DNA of 19,412 nt, from NCBI GenBank assembly GCA_002358855.1, contig DEPQ01000062.1, forward strand, positions 18,552 through 37,963, in the 5' to 3' direction. Source of the stretch: Bacteroidales bacterium UBA3388 (GTDB lineage Bacteria > Bacteroidota > Bacteroidia > Bacteroidales > P3). The notes below the pieces were generated by a model that saw only the letters and a program-made list of their open reading frames with translations, was not told where the DNA came from and searched no databases. Positions 7,558 to 15,258 of the stretch are shown here, one piece after another. The position numbers and the translations under genes are program-made. Each line of letters starts with the position of its first letter. Within the stretch, counting starts at the first letter, position 1.

Positions 7558-10143
7558 ATGAGAAAGAGTTATTTGATTATTCTCGCCTTGTTTTTAACGT
7601 TTGCTTCCTCTGTTGCAAAGGGACAAGGTTGTGTTGATATGGGAATAAAAAGATTAGTAAACTTTGATACCGTTGATTTTACAGCAACTCAGTACAATAA
7701 TGGGATTCAATTAACTTGTGATTTCCCTCAAGATACGCTAACAGTGGTTGTGTTTGCTCCGGGATACTTTGTGTCTCCAGGTTCAAACGAATCTCCATAT
7801 GTTTGGGAAGAAATTCCATTTAACCCACCATGTCCTTTTAACCAAGGAATACAAGTGCCGGGTCTTACAAGCGATGACGTTTGGGGAAGTATGGTTAGTT
7901 TGAATTATGCAACACCTGGGGCGTCTATTCCTTTTACTTTTGACTTTTATGGAGAGACTTACGAAAACTGTCAAATAGGTGCGAATGGTTTAATAGCGTT
8001 TTTTAAGGAGGGATTTGGACAACAATATACACAAGGAAGCAATTGCTCTTATACACAAGAGAATAACGGACCAATACCAACAGGTTCAAGATTTAAAAAC
8101 TGCATTATGGTTCCTTATTATGACATTAACTTTGGTATAAATGGACAAGTATATTTTCAAGTGATTGGAGAATATCCTTGTAGAAAGATGGTGCTGTCAT
8201 ATTATCAAGTTCCGATGTACAGTTGTACCTCGCAAATTGCTACACACATGGCAGTGCTTTACGAATCTTCTAATACAATTGAATTTTACTTACAAAACAA
8301 ACCAATATGTACAAGTTGGGTTGGGGGACTCGCAACATTAGGAATACAAGACGCTGATGGCGCAAGAGCATGCTGGGTGGATACATATAATAACACTGTT
8401 TGGTCAGCTCAAAACAAAGCGTACCGAATCAGAGCCGCCAGTGAATTAGAAAAATCCTATACAGTCTATAAGCGAAGTGCAACAAACTTTGATGCACCTA
8501 TGGAACAAATAGAGTTAGATGCAGAAGGTAGATTTTTTGCTAATCCAACAATTGAAGAAGGTCCTGTAAGATATTTTGCACAGGCTGCAATTTATCGTGC
8601 AGATGGTAATGAAATCAATATATGGGACTCAACCGCTATTTATTATCCAATAGATCTTGACCCAATTGTAGTAACTCACAACGGAAGTACTGCTGCTACA
8701 AATGAAGTATGTAGAGGCGATCAAGTAAACTTTCAACTTAGCGGAGGAACACGCTACAATATGGTATTACCTCAAGAAGTTCCAAATATAGGAAGCACAT
8801 TCACAAGAGTAAACACTGCAAATCAAGACTCGGTTGTTTATCAATTCGAGGTAATTAACGAAGAAAATGGAGTAATTGTTTGTGAGAGAATGAGTAATCC
8901 TGTAACTATTTACAACATATCATTCAATGTTCAAGTAAATGATGATATGACTATTTGTAGAGGAACAGAAATCACGCTAACAGACGTATTGAACGAAGAA
9001 GAAGGAGAATCTGTTTGGAGCACAGGACAAACAGGAGATACAATTCAAACAACTCCACAATCAACAGGTTACATTACTCTAACAAAGACTAATTATCTTG
9101 GTTGTACAGCAAGCGATTCAATTTTAGTTACTGTAAATGATGCACCGGATATTAACATTACAGGAGTAATGAATATTTGTAAGGGAACATCTACAATACT
9201 TACAGTAAATTCTTCTTTACCTGGTTGTCTATTTGAATGGAGTAACGGACAAACAACGCAATCTATTACAGTAAGTCCTGAATCTACTCAACAATATAAC
9301 GTAAGCGTAAAATTACCTCCTGCAATGTGTGAAAAAACTGATAGTGCGACAGTAGTAGTTGAACTTCCACCAGATGTAATTTGTACAGCGGACGTATCGA
9401 TTTGCGAAGGCGAACAAGCAGAAATAGGAGCAAACGGTTCAGCAACAAGATATATTTGGGAAACTGTACCACAAGACGGAGCGGTTAATGGAGGCAGTCA
9501 AGCAAACTATACAGTTAAGCCATCATCTACAACAATGTATGTAGCACATGCTTATAACGAAATAAATTGTCATTCAACCGATACAGTATATGTAAATGTA
9601 CAACGTACACCATCAGCAGCAATCAGATTTACTCCAAGTGTTATTGACGCACTTGACCCAACAGTGATATTTACTGACGTATCAAGTGGAAATTCTACAA
9701 GAGATTGGGAATTGAGTGATGGAACAACATCAACCGAAGCAGAATTTGTTCACGTATTTCCTGTAACCGATACAACACTTCGTTATGATATTAAATTAAC
9801 TGCATATTCTCCACTTGGATGTTCTGATACTACTACAGCATTTATTAGAGTTCAAAGAGAACATCACCTTTGGGCACCGACAGGTCTTTATCTTCACGAC
9901 AACAATCCTGATAATGCAAGATTCCGTCTTTGGATTGACAATATTATTGAATATAATTTGAGAATCTTTAACCGTTACGGAGAAATGATTTTCCAAACAA
10001 ACGACATTGAAGATGCGTGGGATTGTACTTATAAAGGCGAACCTGTAATGCAAGGAGTGTATACTTGGAGCGTAGAGTACAGACACAACGATGCACCTAA
10101 TCGTTTAGAAAGAGAACAAGGTACATTTATGATTTATAACTAA
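7558..10143 (+). CDS. Secreted multi-Ig/PKD protein with gliding-motility-type C-terminal (type IX) sorting domain
   Basis: This 861-residue protein is a probable type IX secretion cargo, exported by the Sec system and then across the outer membrane. ATG at 7558 gives MRKSYLIILALFLTFASSVA, a signal peptide cleaved near residue 22. A beta-rich N-terminal region (about 25-300) resembles nidogen-like or lectin-like extracellular domains (PFTFDFYGETYENCQIGANG, TLGIQDADG) but I cannot name it securely. Four Ig-like modules follow, each starting with an [VI]C[RKE]G motif (Cys385, Cys467, Cys541, Cys616) and mostly ending with a second Cys. A PKD-like domain (about 684-770) precedes a C-terminal domain (about 773-861) with YNLRIFNRYGEMIF and MQGVYTWSVEY, the hallmark of gliding-motility-type type IX signals. 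The TPR gene starts 4 bp later. The ligand or function is unknown; adhesion is only a guess. Confidence 0.88.
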   Translation: MRKSYLIILALFLTFASSVAKGQGCVDMGIKRLVNFDTVDFTATQYNNGIQLTCDFPQDTLTVVVFAPGYFVSPGSNESPYVWEEIPFNPPCPFNQGIQVPGLTSDDVWGSMVSLNYATPGASIPFTFDFYGETYENCQIGANGLIAFFKEGFGQQYTQGSNCSYTQENNGPIPTGSRFKNCIMVPYYDINFGINGQVYFQVIGEYPCRKMVLSYYQVPMYSCTSQIATHMAVLYESSNTIEFYLQNKPICTSWVGGLATLGIQDADGARACWVDTYNNTVWSAQNKAYRIRAASELEKSYTVYKRSATNFDAPMEQIELDAEGRFFANPTIEEGPVRYFAQAAIYRADGNEINIWDSTAIYYPIDLDPIVVTHNGSTAATNEVCRGDQVNFQLSGGTRYNMVLPQEVPNIGSTFTRVNTANQDSVVYQFEVINEENGVIVCERMSNPVTIYNISFNVQVNDDMTICRGTEITLTDVLNEEEGESVWSTGQTGDTIQTTPQSTGYITLTKTNYLGCTASDSILVTVNDAPDINITGVMNICKGTSTILTVNSSLPGCLFEWSNGQTTQSITVSPESTQQYNVSVKLPPAMCEKTDSATVVVELPPDVICTADVSICEGEQAEIGANGSATRYIWETVPQDGAVNGGSQANYTVKPSSTTMYVAHAYNEINCHSTDTVYVNVQRTPSAAIRFTPSVIDALDPTVIFTDVSSGNSTRDWELSDGTTSTEAEFVHVFPVTDTTLRYDIKLTAYSPLGCSDTTTAFIRVQREHHLWAPTGLYLHDNNPDNARFRLWIDNIIEYNLRIFNRYGEMIFQTNDIEDAWDCTYKGEPVMQGVYTWSVEYRHNDAPNRLEREQGTFMIYN

Positions 10144-10147
10144 GATA

Positions 10148-10435
10148 ATGATTAGTAAAGCAGAGATAGAAAAAGCAAAAACGCTTTTGGATGAAAATAA
10201 AGTGCAAGAAGCAATAGAGTTATTAAACACTTTGGTTGCCGATTGCGAACAAGAAAACAAAGATGTTGCCTATTACGTATTAGGAAACGCATATCGTAGA
10301 GGTAATAATTGGCAAGAAGCAATCAATAGTTACTCGCGAGCAATAGAAATCAATCCTTCTTCTCCTGCAAAAGAAATGAGAGCAAATTGCATTAAGATTT
10401 TAGATTTCTATAACAAAGATATGTATAATCCGTGA
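10148..10435 (+). CDS. Small tetratricopeptide-repeat protein
   Basis: This 95-residue protein has no signal peptide and is predicted to be cytoplasmic. It holds about two TPR helical pairs: residues 5-30 (KAKTLLDENKVQEAIELLNT) and 38-73 (DVAYYVLGNAYRRGNNWQEAINSYSRAIEINPSS), the second matching the classical TPR pattern well. The tail ILDFYNKDMYNP (84-95) resembles tails I recall from other small Bacteroidota TPR proteins. TPRs mediate protein-protein contact; the partner is unknown. It starts 4 bp after the stop of the type IX cargo gene and is followed by a strong terminator, so the two are almost certainly cotranscribed. A link to export of that protein is an inference from position only. 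Confidence 0.85.
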   Translation: MISKAEIEKAKTLLDENKVQEAIELLNTLVADCEQENKDVAYYVLGNAYRRGNNWQEAINSYSRAIEINPSSPAKEMRANCIKILDFYNKDMYNP

Positions 10436-10458
10436 TTAGAAAAAAAACTTAGAAACAT

Positions 10459-10496
10459 AAAACGCAAACGAAAACACAATCGTTTGCGTTTTTTTT
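10459..10496 (+). terminator. Intrinsic terminator after the TPR gene
   Basis: AACGCAAACG (10461-10470) and CGTTTGCGTT (10481-10490) form a perfect 10-bp stem around a 10-base loop, extendable by two A-T pairs using 10459-10460 and the first T residues of the run. A run of T residues follows directly to 10496. It closes the cargo-TPR unit and sits immediately before the sbcD -7 element. Confidence 0.9.
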
Positions 10497-10497
10497 A

Positions 10498-10505
10498 TAC
10501 TTTTG
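10498..10505 (+). promoter_or_regulatory. -7 promoter element for sbcD-sbcC
   Basis: TACTTTTG matches TAnnTTTG and lies 22 bp before the sbcD ATG. It begins two bases after the terminator's T run, so the hairpin DNA occupies the place of the -33 element; no TTTG is found at the normal 19-21 bp spacing. Confidence 0.55.
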
Positions 10506-10527
10506 TAGAGAATTAAATCAAAGAATA

Positions 10528-11694
10528 ATGAAAATATTACACACAAGTGATTGGCATTTAGGGCACGTTCTTTACAATAACGATAGGAGTGAAGAGCAAA
10601 AAACAATGTTGGAACAAATTATTTCAATAGTTCAAAATCACAAACCTGACGTATTTCTAATTGCAGGAGATGTTTATCACACTTCTCAACCATCTTCATC
10701 TATTCAAACTTTGTTTGCTAACTCAATAATGAGCCTTCATAATGCAAATCCGCAGATGCAAATCATCATCACAGCAGGAAATCACGACAGTGCAATAAAA
10801 CACGAAATTTTTAGACAACCTTGGCAGGCACTAAACGTTCACACCATAGGAGCAATCAATAGAAACGATATTTTTCAACACATAATAGAAATAGAAAATC
10901 AAGGATTTGTAATAGCAATTCCTTACTCTTATGAAAGAAATATACCAGAAGATTTCTATCAAACCTTGCTTTCGGAAACCGAAAAGCGTAACACAAATAA
11001 TTTACCCGTAATTCTTTCGGCACATACCACTATATTTGGTTGCGATTTCACTTCTCACCAAAATGCAGACGAAAAAATAGTTGGTGGAATAGAAGCAATA
11101 AGCATAGAAAGCATAGGAGAGGGGTACGATTACTTAGCCTTAGGACATATTCACAAACCACAATTTATAGATAAAGCAAAAGAAAAAATACGATACTGCG
11201 GAACACCACTGCCAATTAGTTTTGATGAAAATTATTCTCATTCAATAACTCTTGTAGATATAGAACGACACAACCAAACTCCTCAAATACAAACTATAGA
11301 AATAGAAAATCCGCACCCACTTGTTTCTTTGCCAAGCAAGGGTTTTGCTTCGTGGCAAGAATCCAAAGAATTGTTAATGAAATTTCCTGATGATATAGAA
11401 GCATATCTTCGATTAAATGTAGAAATTGAAGATATATTACCCTCAGAAGCAGAATATCAAATCAAAAGCATTGTTTCAAATAAGAAATGTAGATTTTGCT
11501 ACATCAATACCAAACGAAAAAACTCTCAAACCACCGAAATCACACCATTAACCATTGCAGAGTTTCAACAAGAAGAACCAATAGATATAGCAAAAAGGTT
11601 TTTAGAATACTCAAACGTTGAATTTGATGAACAAATGCAGGAGGCGTTCAATCAAGTCATAGAAATAATAAATCAAGAGAGTCAAAACGAATAA
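10528..11694 (+). CDS. sbcD: SbcCD nuclease, SbcD (Mre11-type) subunit
   Basis: SbcD is the metal-dependent phosphoesterase of the SbcCD complex, the bacterial Mre11-Rad50 counterpart, which cleaves DNA hairpins and blocked ends. The 388-residue product has the full set of Mre11 metal ligands: Asp8 and His10 in HTSDWHLG, Asp48 in AGDVYH, Asn85 and His86 in GNHDS, His166 in SAHT, and His207 and His209 in GHIHKPQ. The remaining C-terminal part (about 280-388) is the capping/SbcC-binding region, with LRLNVEIED. The start is ATG, 22 bp after the -7 element. sbcC follows after 9 bp, so the subunits are made from one transcript. Confidence 0.96.
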   Translation: MKILHTSDWHLGHVLYNNDRSEEQKTMLEQIISIVQNHKPDVFLIAGDVYHTSQPSSSIQTLFANSIMSLHNANPQMQIIITAGNHDSAIKHEIFRQPWQALNVHTIGAINRNDIFQHIIEIENQGFVIAIPYSYERNIPEDFYQTLLSETEKRNTNNLPVILSAHTTIFGCDFTSHQNADEKIVGGIEAISIESIGEGYDYLALGHIHKPQFIDKAKEKIRYCGTPLPISFDENYSHSITLVDIERHNQTPQIQTIEIENPHPLVSLPSKGFASWQESKELLMKFPDDIEAYLRLNVEIEDILPSEAEYQIKSIVSNKKCRFCYINTKRKNSQTTEITPLTIAEFQQEEPIDIAKRFLEYSNVEFDEQMQEAFNQVIEIINQESQNE

Positions 11695-11703
11695 AAAATC
11701 ATT

Positions 11704-14532
11704 ATGAAATTTCAAAAACTTACCATTAAAAACATAGCATCAATAGAAGAGGCGGAAATAGACTTTGATGCCGAGCCATTATCTAATAGTGGGATATTTT
11801 TAATCACAGGAAAAACAGGCAGTGGTAAATCAACAATTTTAGATTGTATTTGTTTGGCACTCTATGGCACTACTCCACGATTAGAAAACACTAATATACA
11901 AGGAGCAACCACTGATTTAGAAACAGAGGTGAAAGTAAACGATTCGCGATTGTTGATGCGAAGAAATACAAGCGAATGTTCTGTTTGCTTAACCTTTGTT
12001 GGAAATGACAAAAAGTGCTATCAAGCAGAGTGGAGTTGCAAAAGAGCAAGAGGAAAGGTTGAAGGAGCCTTGCAAAGCAAGACAAGACAACTGACAAATC
12101 TGACAGATAATTTTGTCTATTCAAAAGATAAAGACATAGTACCAGAAATAAAAAGAATAATTGGTTTAGATTTTGAACAATTTCTAAGAACTGTTATGCT
12201 TTCTCAGGGAGAATTTACACGTTTTCTTAACAGTAAAGACAACGAAAAAGCAGAAATTTTAGAAAAACTAACAGGGGTTGATATATATTCAAGAATTGGC
12301 AAAAAGATATATGAAATTGCAAAAGAGAAAAAAGAAAAAAGAGATTTGTTGCAATCAACCCTTTCGCAATTTCCTCAAATCAGTCAAGAAGAACTAAGTG
12401 AAAAAGAAAAAAATCTTGGACTCTTTGACTCGCAATACAAAACTCATAAACAAAATCTTGACAACCAAAAAGCCAAAGCTCAATGGATTGAAACTTCTCA
12501 ACAATTAGAAAAAGAATATCAAACAATAATAGCAGAATATCAAAAAAATCAAGAAATAGTACAAGGAGAAGACTTTAAGAGTAGAGAGAAAAAAGTACAA
12601 ATATGGCGAAATACAACAGAGGTACGCTACAATATTTCTAAGCAACAAAAAAACTACAAAACTATTGAAATACTTGAACAAACCCTTTTGCAAGATGGTC
12701 AAAAATATCAAACACTTGTTGCAGGTTATCGCTATCTTGATAATGAGAAATCAGCAAAACAAACTCAGTTAAACCAAATAAACGTTTACTTATCTACTCA
12801 AAAAAATCAACAAGAAACAACTCTTTTACTTCAAAATATCGCATGGTTAAAACAACTCTTAGATAACAAAAAATATTTCAAAGAAAAAATTTCTCAAAGC
12901 AAAGAAAAAATTTCTCAAAGTAAAGAAAAAATTTCGCAAAGTAAAGAAAAAATTTCGCAAGTCTTAACTCCTCGTTTTCAATCTATTACCTTGGAGGTAG
13001 AAAACGCTAAAACACTATACGAAAAGCAGAAAGACAGCGTAGATAAGTTTGCAAAAACTTTGCGACAAAGCTTAAGCGTTGGAGATATCTGTCCTGTGTG
13101 TTTGCAAAAGATAGAAAACTCTTTGCCGATTGAAGAAGAATTGTTTGCAACCGTTACACTGCTAAAAGAAAACTATGAAACGGCAAAGAAAAACTATGAT
13201 TCAATTCAGCAAGAAATAAACTCTTTGTCAGCAAGCATAGCAGCAGAAGAAAAAATCTATAATCAAGAAAAAGAAGCCTTAGAGAAAGATAATAGCGTTC
13301 AAGACTGCGAAAAGAAAATAGCAGAATTATGTAAACAATGTGGCTTTAATGCAGAAGTTATTGAGCAGTATGATTTGCAAAAAGAAGAAGAAAACGCAAA
13401 TCAAACCTTAGAAAAATTTAGAGAATACTCTCAATTAAGTCAAGAATTTGGATATTTAGAAAAAGAATGCTCTAACATTAAGAATCAACTCCTAAATATA
13501 TTAAATCAAAAACCAGAATGGAAAACTCAAATCACTCAAACTACATCAAAAGTTGATAACCTGCAAACCAAAGTCAATAATTTCTGTGGCGATTTAAATC
13601 AAAAACTCTCTCAACTCAATACCTTAAAAAATGAAAACTTAGAATTAGAAAAATCAATTCAAGACTTTTTGCAATCAAACCAAGATTTTACAAGAGAAAA
13701 ATTAGAGTTAATCAATACAGTTGAAGAAAATAAGATACAAGAGATAGAAAAATGGATAGCAAACTACAAAAATCAAGAAATATCTCTTAAAGCAAATAAA
13801 GAAAATACAGAAAAAAGAAGAGAAGAACACAAGAATAATCAACCAAAGATTGAACAAAATCAAAGCCTTGAACAAATCAAAGAAAATGTCTTAGACTTAG
13901 AAAGACAACTAAAAGAAATAAGCGAACAAAGAGGAGGATTAGAAAAAGAAATTGAGGTTTGTCAAAAAAATATTAAGCAAAGAGAAGAATTAAATCGACA
14001 ATTAACCCAAGCGGAAGAAGAATTTTTGAAATGGGAAAAATTGAATAAATCCATAGGAGACTCAACGGGAGGAAAATTCCGCAAGATTGCTCAAAGTTAT
14101 GTTTTGGAAAATTTGATAAACTCAGCAAACTATCATCTAAAAAGCCTAACCGATCGCTACAAACTAAGAGTTAAACCGGGAAGTTTTGTAATAGAATTAG
14201 AAGATGCCTACAATGGATTTACACTTCGCCCTGCTACAACAATTTCAGGAGGAGAAAGTTTTTTGATTTCTTTATCCTTAGCCTTGGCACTTAGTGATAT
14301 CGGACAAGGTCTTTCGCTTGACATACTTTTTATTGATGAGGGATTTGGAACTCTTAGCAAAGAGGTGTTGCAAACAGCGATTGAGACACTTGGAGTACTG
14401 CATAAAACACTGAAAAAAAACGTTGGAATAATTTCTCACGTAGAAGAGTTGCAGGAGAGAATACCTGTGCAAATAAAAGTAGAACAACAAGGTAATAATT
14501 CAAGCAGTAAAGTGAGTGTAATAACGACTTAA
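11704..14532 (+). CDS. sbcC: SbcCD nuclease, SbcC (Rad50-type) ATPase subunit
   Basis: SbcC is the SMC-like ATPase that clamps DNA and controls SbcD. The 942-residue product has split ATPase halves joined by long coiled coils: Walker A GKTGSGKST (36-44), Q-loop Gln168 in LSQGEFTRF, the zinc hook CPVC (463-466) almost exactly mid-protein, the ABC signature SGGES (848-852), and Walker B ending FIDEGFGTL (876-884). Coiled-coil arms are rich in Q, E and K (about 200-450 and 480-790). Residues 393-419 are four near-perfect copies of the heptad KEKISQS, encoded by a 21-bp tandem repeat. The family is often over 1000 residues, so these arms are of moderate length. The last codons form one arm of a 13-bp hairpin. 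Confidence 0.96.
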   Translation: MKFQKLTIKNIASIEEAEIDFDAEPLSNSGIFLITGKTGSGKSTILDCICLALYGTTPRLENTNIQGATTDLETEVKVNDSRLLMRRNTSECSVCLTFVGNDKKCYQAEWSCKRARGKVEGALQSKTRQLTNLTDNFVYSKDKDIVPEIKRIIGLDFEQFLRTVMLSQGEFTRFLNSKDNEKAEILEKLTGVDIYSRIGKKIYEIAKEKKEKRDLLQSTLSQFPQISQEELSEKEKNLGLFDSQYKTHKQNLDNQKAKAQWIETSQQLEKEYQTIIAEYQKNQEIVQGEDFKSREKKVQIWRNTTEVRYNISKQQKNYKTIEILEQTLLQDGQKYQTLVAGYRYLDNEKSAKQTQLNQINVYLSTQKNQQETTLLLQNIAWLKQLLDNKKYFKEKISQSKEKISQSKEKISQSKEKISQVLTPRFQSITLEVENAKTLYEKQKDSVDKFAKTLRQSLSVGDICPVCLQKIENSLPIEEELFATVTLLKENYETAKKNYDSIQQEINSLSASIAAEEKIYNQEKEALEKDNSVQDCEKKIAELCKQCGFNAEVIEQYDLQKEEENANQTLEKFREYSQLSQEFGYLEKECSNIKNQLLNILNQKPEWKTQITQTTSKVDNLQTKVNNFCGDLNQKLSQLNTLKNENLELEKSIQDFLQSNQDFTREKLELINTVEENKIQEIEKWIANYKNQEISLKANKENTEKRREEHKNNQPKIEQNQSLEQIKENVLDLERQLKEISEQRGGLEKEIEVCQKNIKQREELNRQLTQAEEEFLKWEKLNKSIGDSTGGKFRKIAQSYVLENLINSANYHLKSLTDRYKLRVKPGSFVIELEDAYNGFTLRPATTISGGESFLISLSLALALSDIGQGLSLDILFIDEGFGTLSKEVLQTAIETLGVLHKTLKKNVGIISHVEELQERIPVQIKVEQQGNNSSSKVSVITT
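12880..12960 (+). repeat. 21-bp tandem repeat inside sbcC (about 3.9 copies)
   Basis: Four consecutive units begin at 12880, 12901, 12922 and 12943; the last is 18 bases long. Each opens with AAAGAAAAAATTTC and the copies differ only at two positions (T or G after TTTC, and the final base C or T). The unit encodes KEKISQS, one coiled-coil heptad, so adding or losing a copy keeps both the reading frame and the heptad register. Confidence 0.95.
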
Positions 14533-14547
14533 AACGTTATTACACTC
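14514..14547 (+). terminator. 13-bp hairpin spanning the sbcC stop codon
   Basis: GAGTGTAATAACG (14514-14526) and CGTTATTACACTC (14535-14547) pair perfectly around an 8-base loop that contains the sbcC stop codon TAA (14530-14532). The left arm encodes the final residues SVITT. No immediate T run follows; the next bases are GTTTATTGAGCG and a T-rich stretch comes only about 25 bases later. It may be an imperfect terminator or a 3'-end stabilising hairpin separating sbcDC from the next operon. Confidence 0.6.
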
Positions 14548-14575
14548 GTTTATTGAGCGAATTTTCTTGTTATTT

Positions 14576-14606
14576 TTTGAGTTTTAATAACTTATTTGTA
14601 TTTTTG
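14576..14606 (+). promoter_or_regulatory. Complete Bacteroidota-type promoter for the deoxynucleoside kinase operon
   Basis: TTTG at 14576-14579, a 19-bp spacer, and TATTTTTG at 14599-14606 match the -33/-7 consensus (TTTG, N19-21, TAnnTTTG) exactly. This is the only promoter in the window where both elements are clear. The start codon lies 38 bp further on, and AGGAT at 14636-14640, 4 bp before the ATG, could serve as a ribosome binding site. Confidence 0.75.
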
Positions 14607-14644
14607 CAAGAATTATATTTTTATGTCTTTAATATAGGATAGAT

Positions 14645-15256
14645 ATGCACATAGCGATTGCAGGAAATATAGGAAGTGGCAAAACAACTCTTACAGAATT
14701 GTTAGCAAAGCATTTTAAATGGACTCCAATATATGAACAAATGGACGACAATCCTTATATAGCGAATTTTTATGAGGATATGCGCCGTTGGAGTTTTAAT
14801 CTCCAAGTTTATTTTCTGCATAAGCGTTTTAAATATGTAATAGATTCTCGTAACACTTACGACAATATTGTTCAAGATCGCACACTCTATGAAGACGCTT
14901 ACATATTTGCACCTAATTTGCACGCTATGGGTCTTATGAATACAAGAGATTTTGAAACATATAAATCATTGTTTGATTTAATGGAAAGTTTTATCAAACC
15001 ACCTGATTTATTGATTTATCTGAAAGCCTCAGTGCCTACTTTGATTCAACAAATAGAAAAACGCGGACGAGAATACGAAAGTTCAATTCGCTTAGATTAC
15101 ATAACATCTCTTAACAATAGATATAATTCTTGGATAGAAGAATATTCAAATCGCAAACTTATAATAAATATGGACGATTTGAATATTACCGAAAATCCAA
15201 AGGATTTGGGATTTGTAGTAGATAGTATTAACGCTGAAATAAACGGTTTGTTTTAA
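14645..15256 (+). CDS. Deoxynucleoside kinase (dAdo/dGuo/dCyd kinase family)
   Basis: This 203-residue protein belongs to the dNK/dGK/dCK kinase family, which phosphorylates deoxynucleosides in the salvage pathway. The P-loop GNIGSGKT is at 7-14. Glu31 in IYEQMDDNPY is the expected catalytic base, FNLQ (51-54) supplies the base-binding Gln, DRTLYED (78-84) is the family DRS-like motif and EKRGREYE (138-145) is the arginine-rich lid. Length is normal for the bacterial enzymes. Which deoxynucleoside it prefers cannot be told from the sequence. It heads a cluster in which kdsB starts 2 bp after its stop, under a well-matched promoter. The combination with envelope genes looks like shared transcription and not a shared pathway. 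Confidence 0.93.
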   Translation: MHIAIAGNIGSGKTTLTELLAKHFKWTPIYEQMDDNPYIANFYEDMRRWSFNLQVYFLHKRFKYVIDSRNTYDNIVQDRTLYEDAYIFAPNLHAMGLMNTRDFETYKSLFDLMESFIKPPDLLIYLKASVPTLIQQIEKRGREYESSIRLDYITSLNNRYNSWIEEYSNRKLIINMDDLNITENPKDLGFVVDSINAEINGLF

Positions 15257-15258
15257 GA

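Noticed and set aside
12880..12960. Possible CRISPR or non-coding repeat array
   Set aside because: The repeats are adjacent without spacers, keep the sbcC frame and encode coiled-coil heptads.
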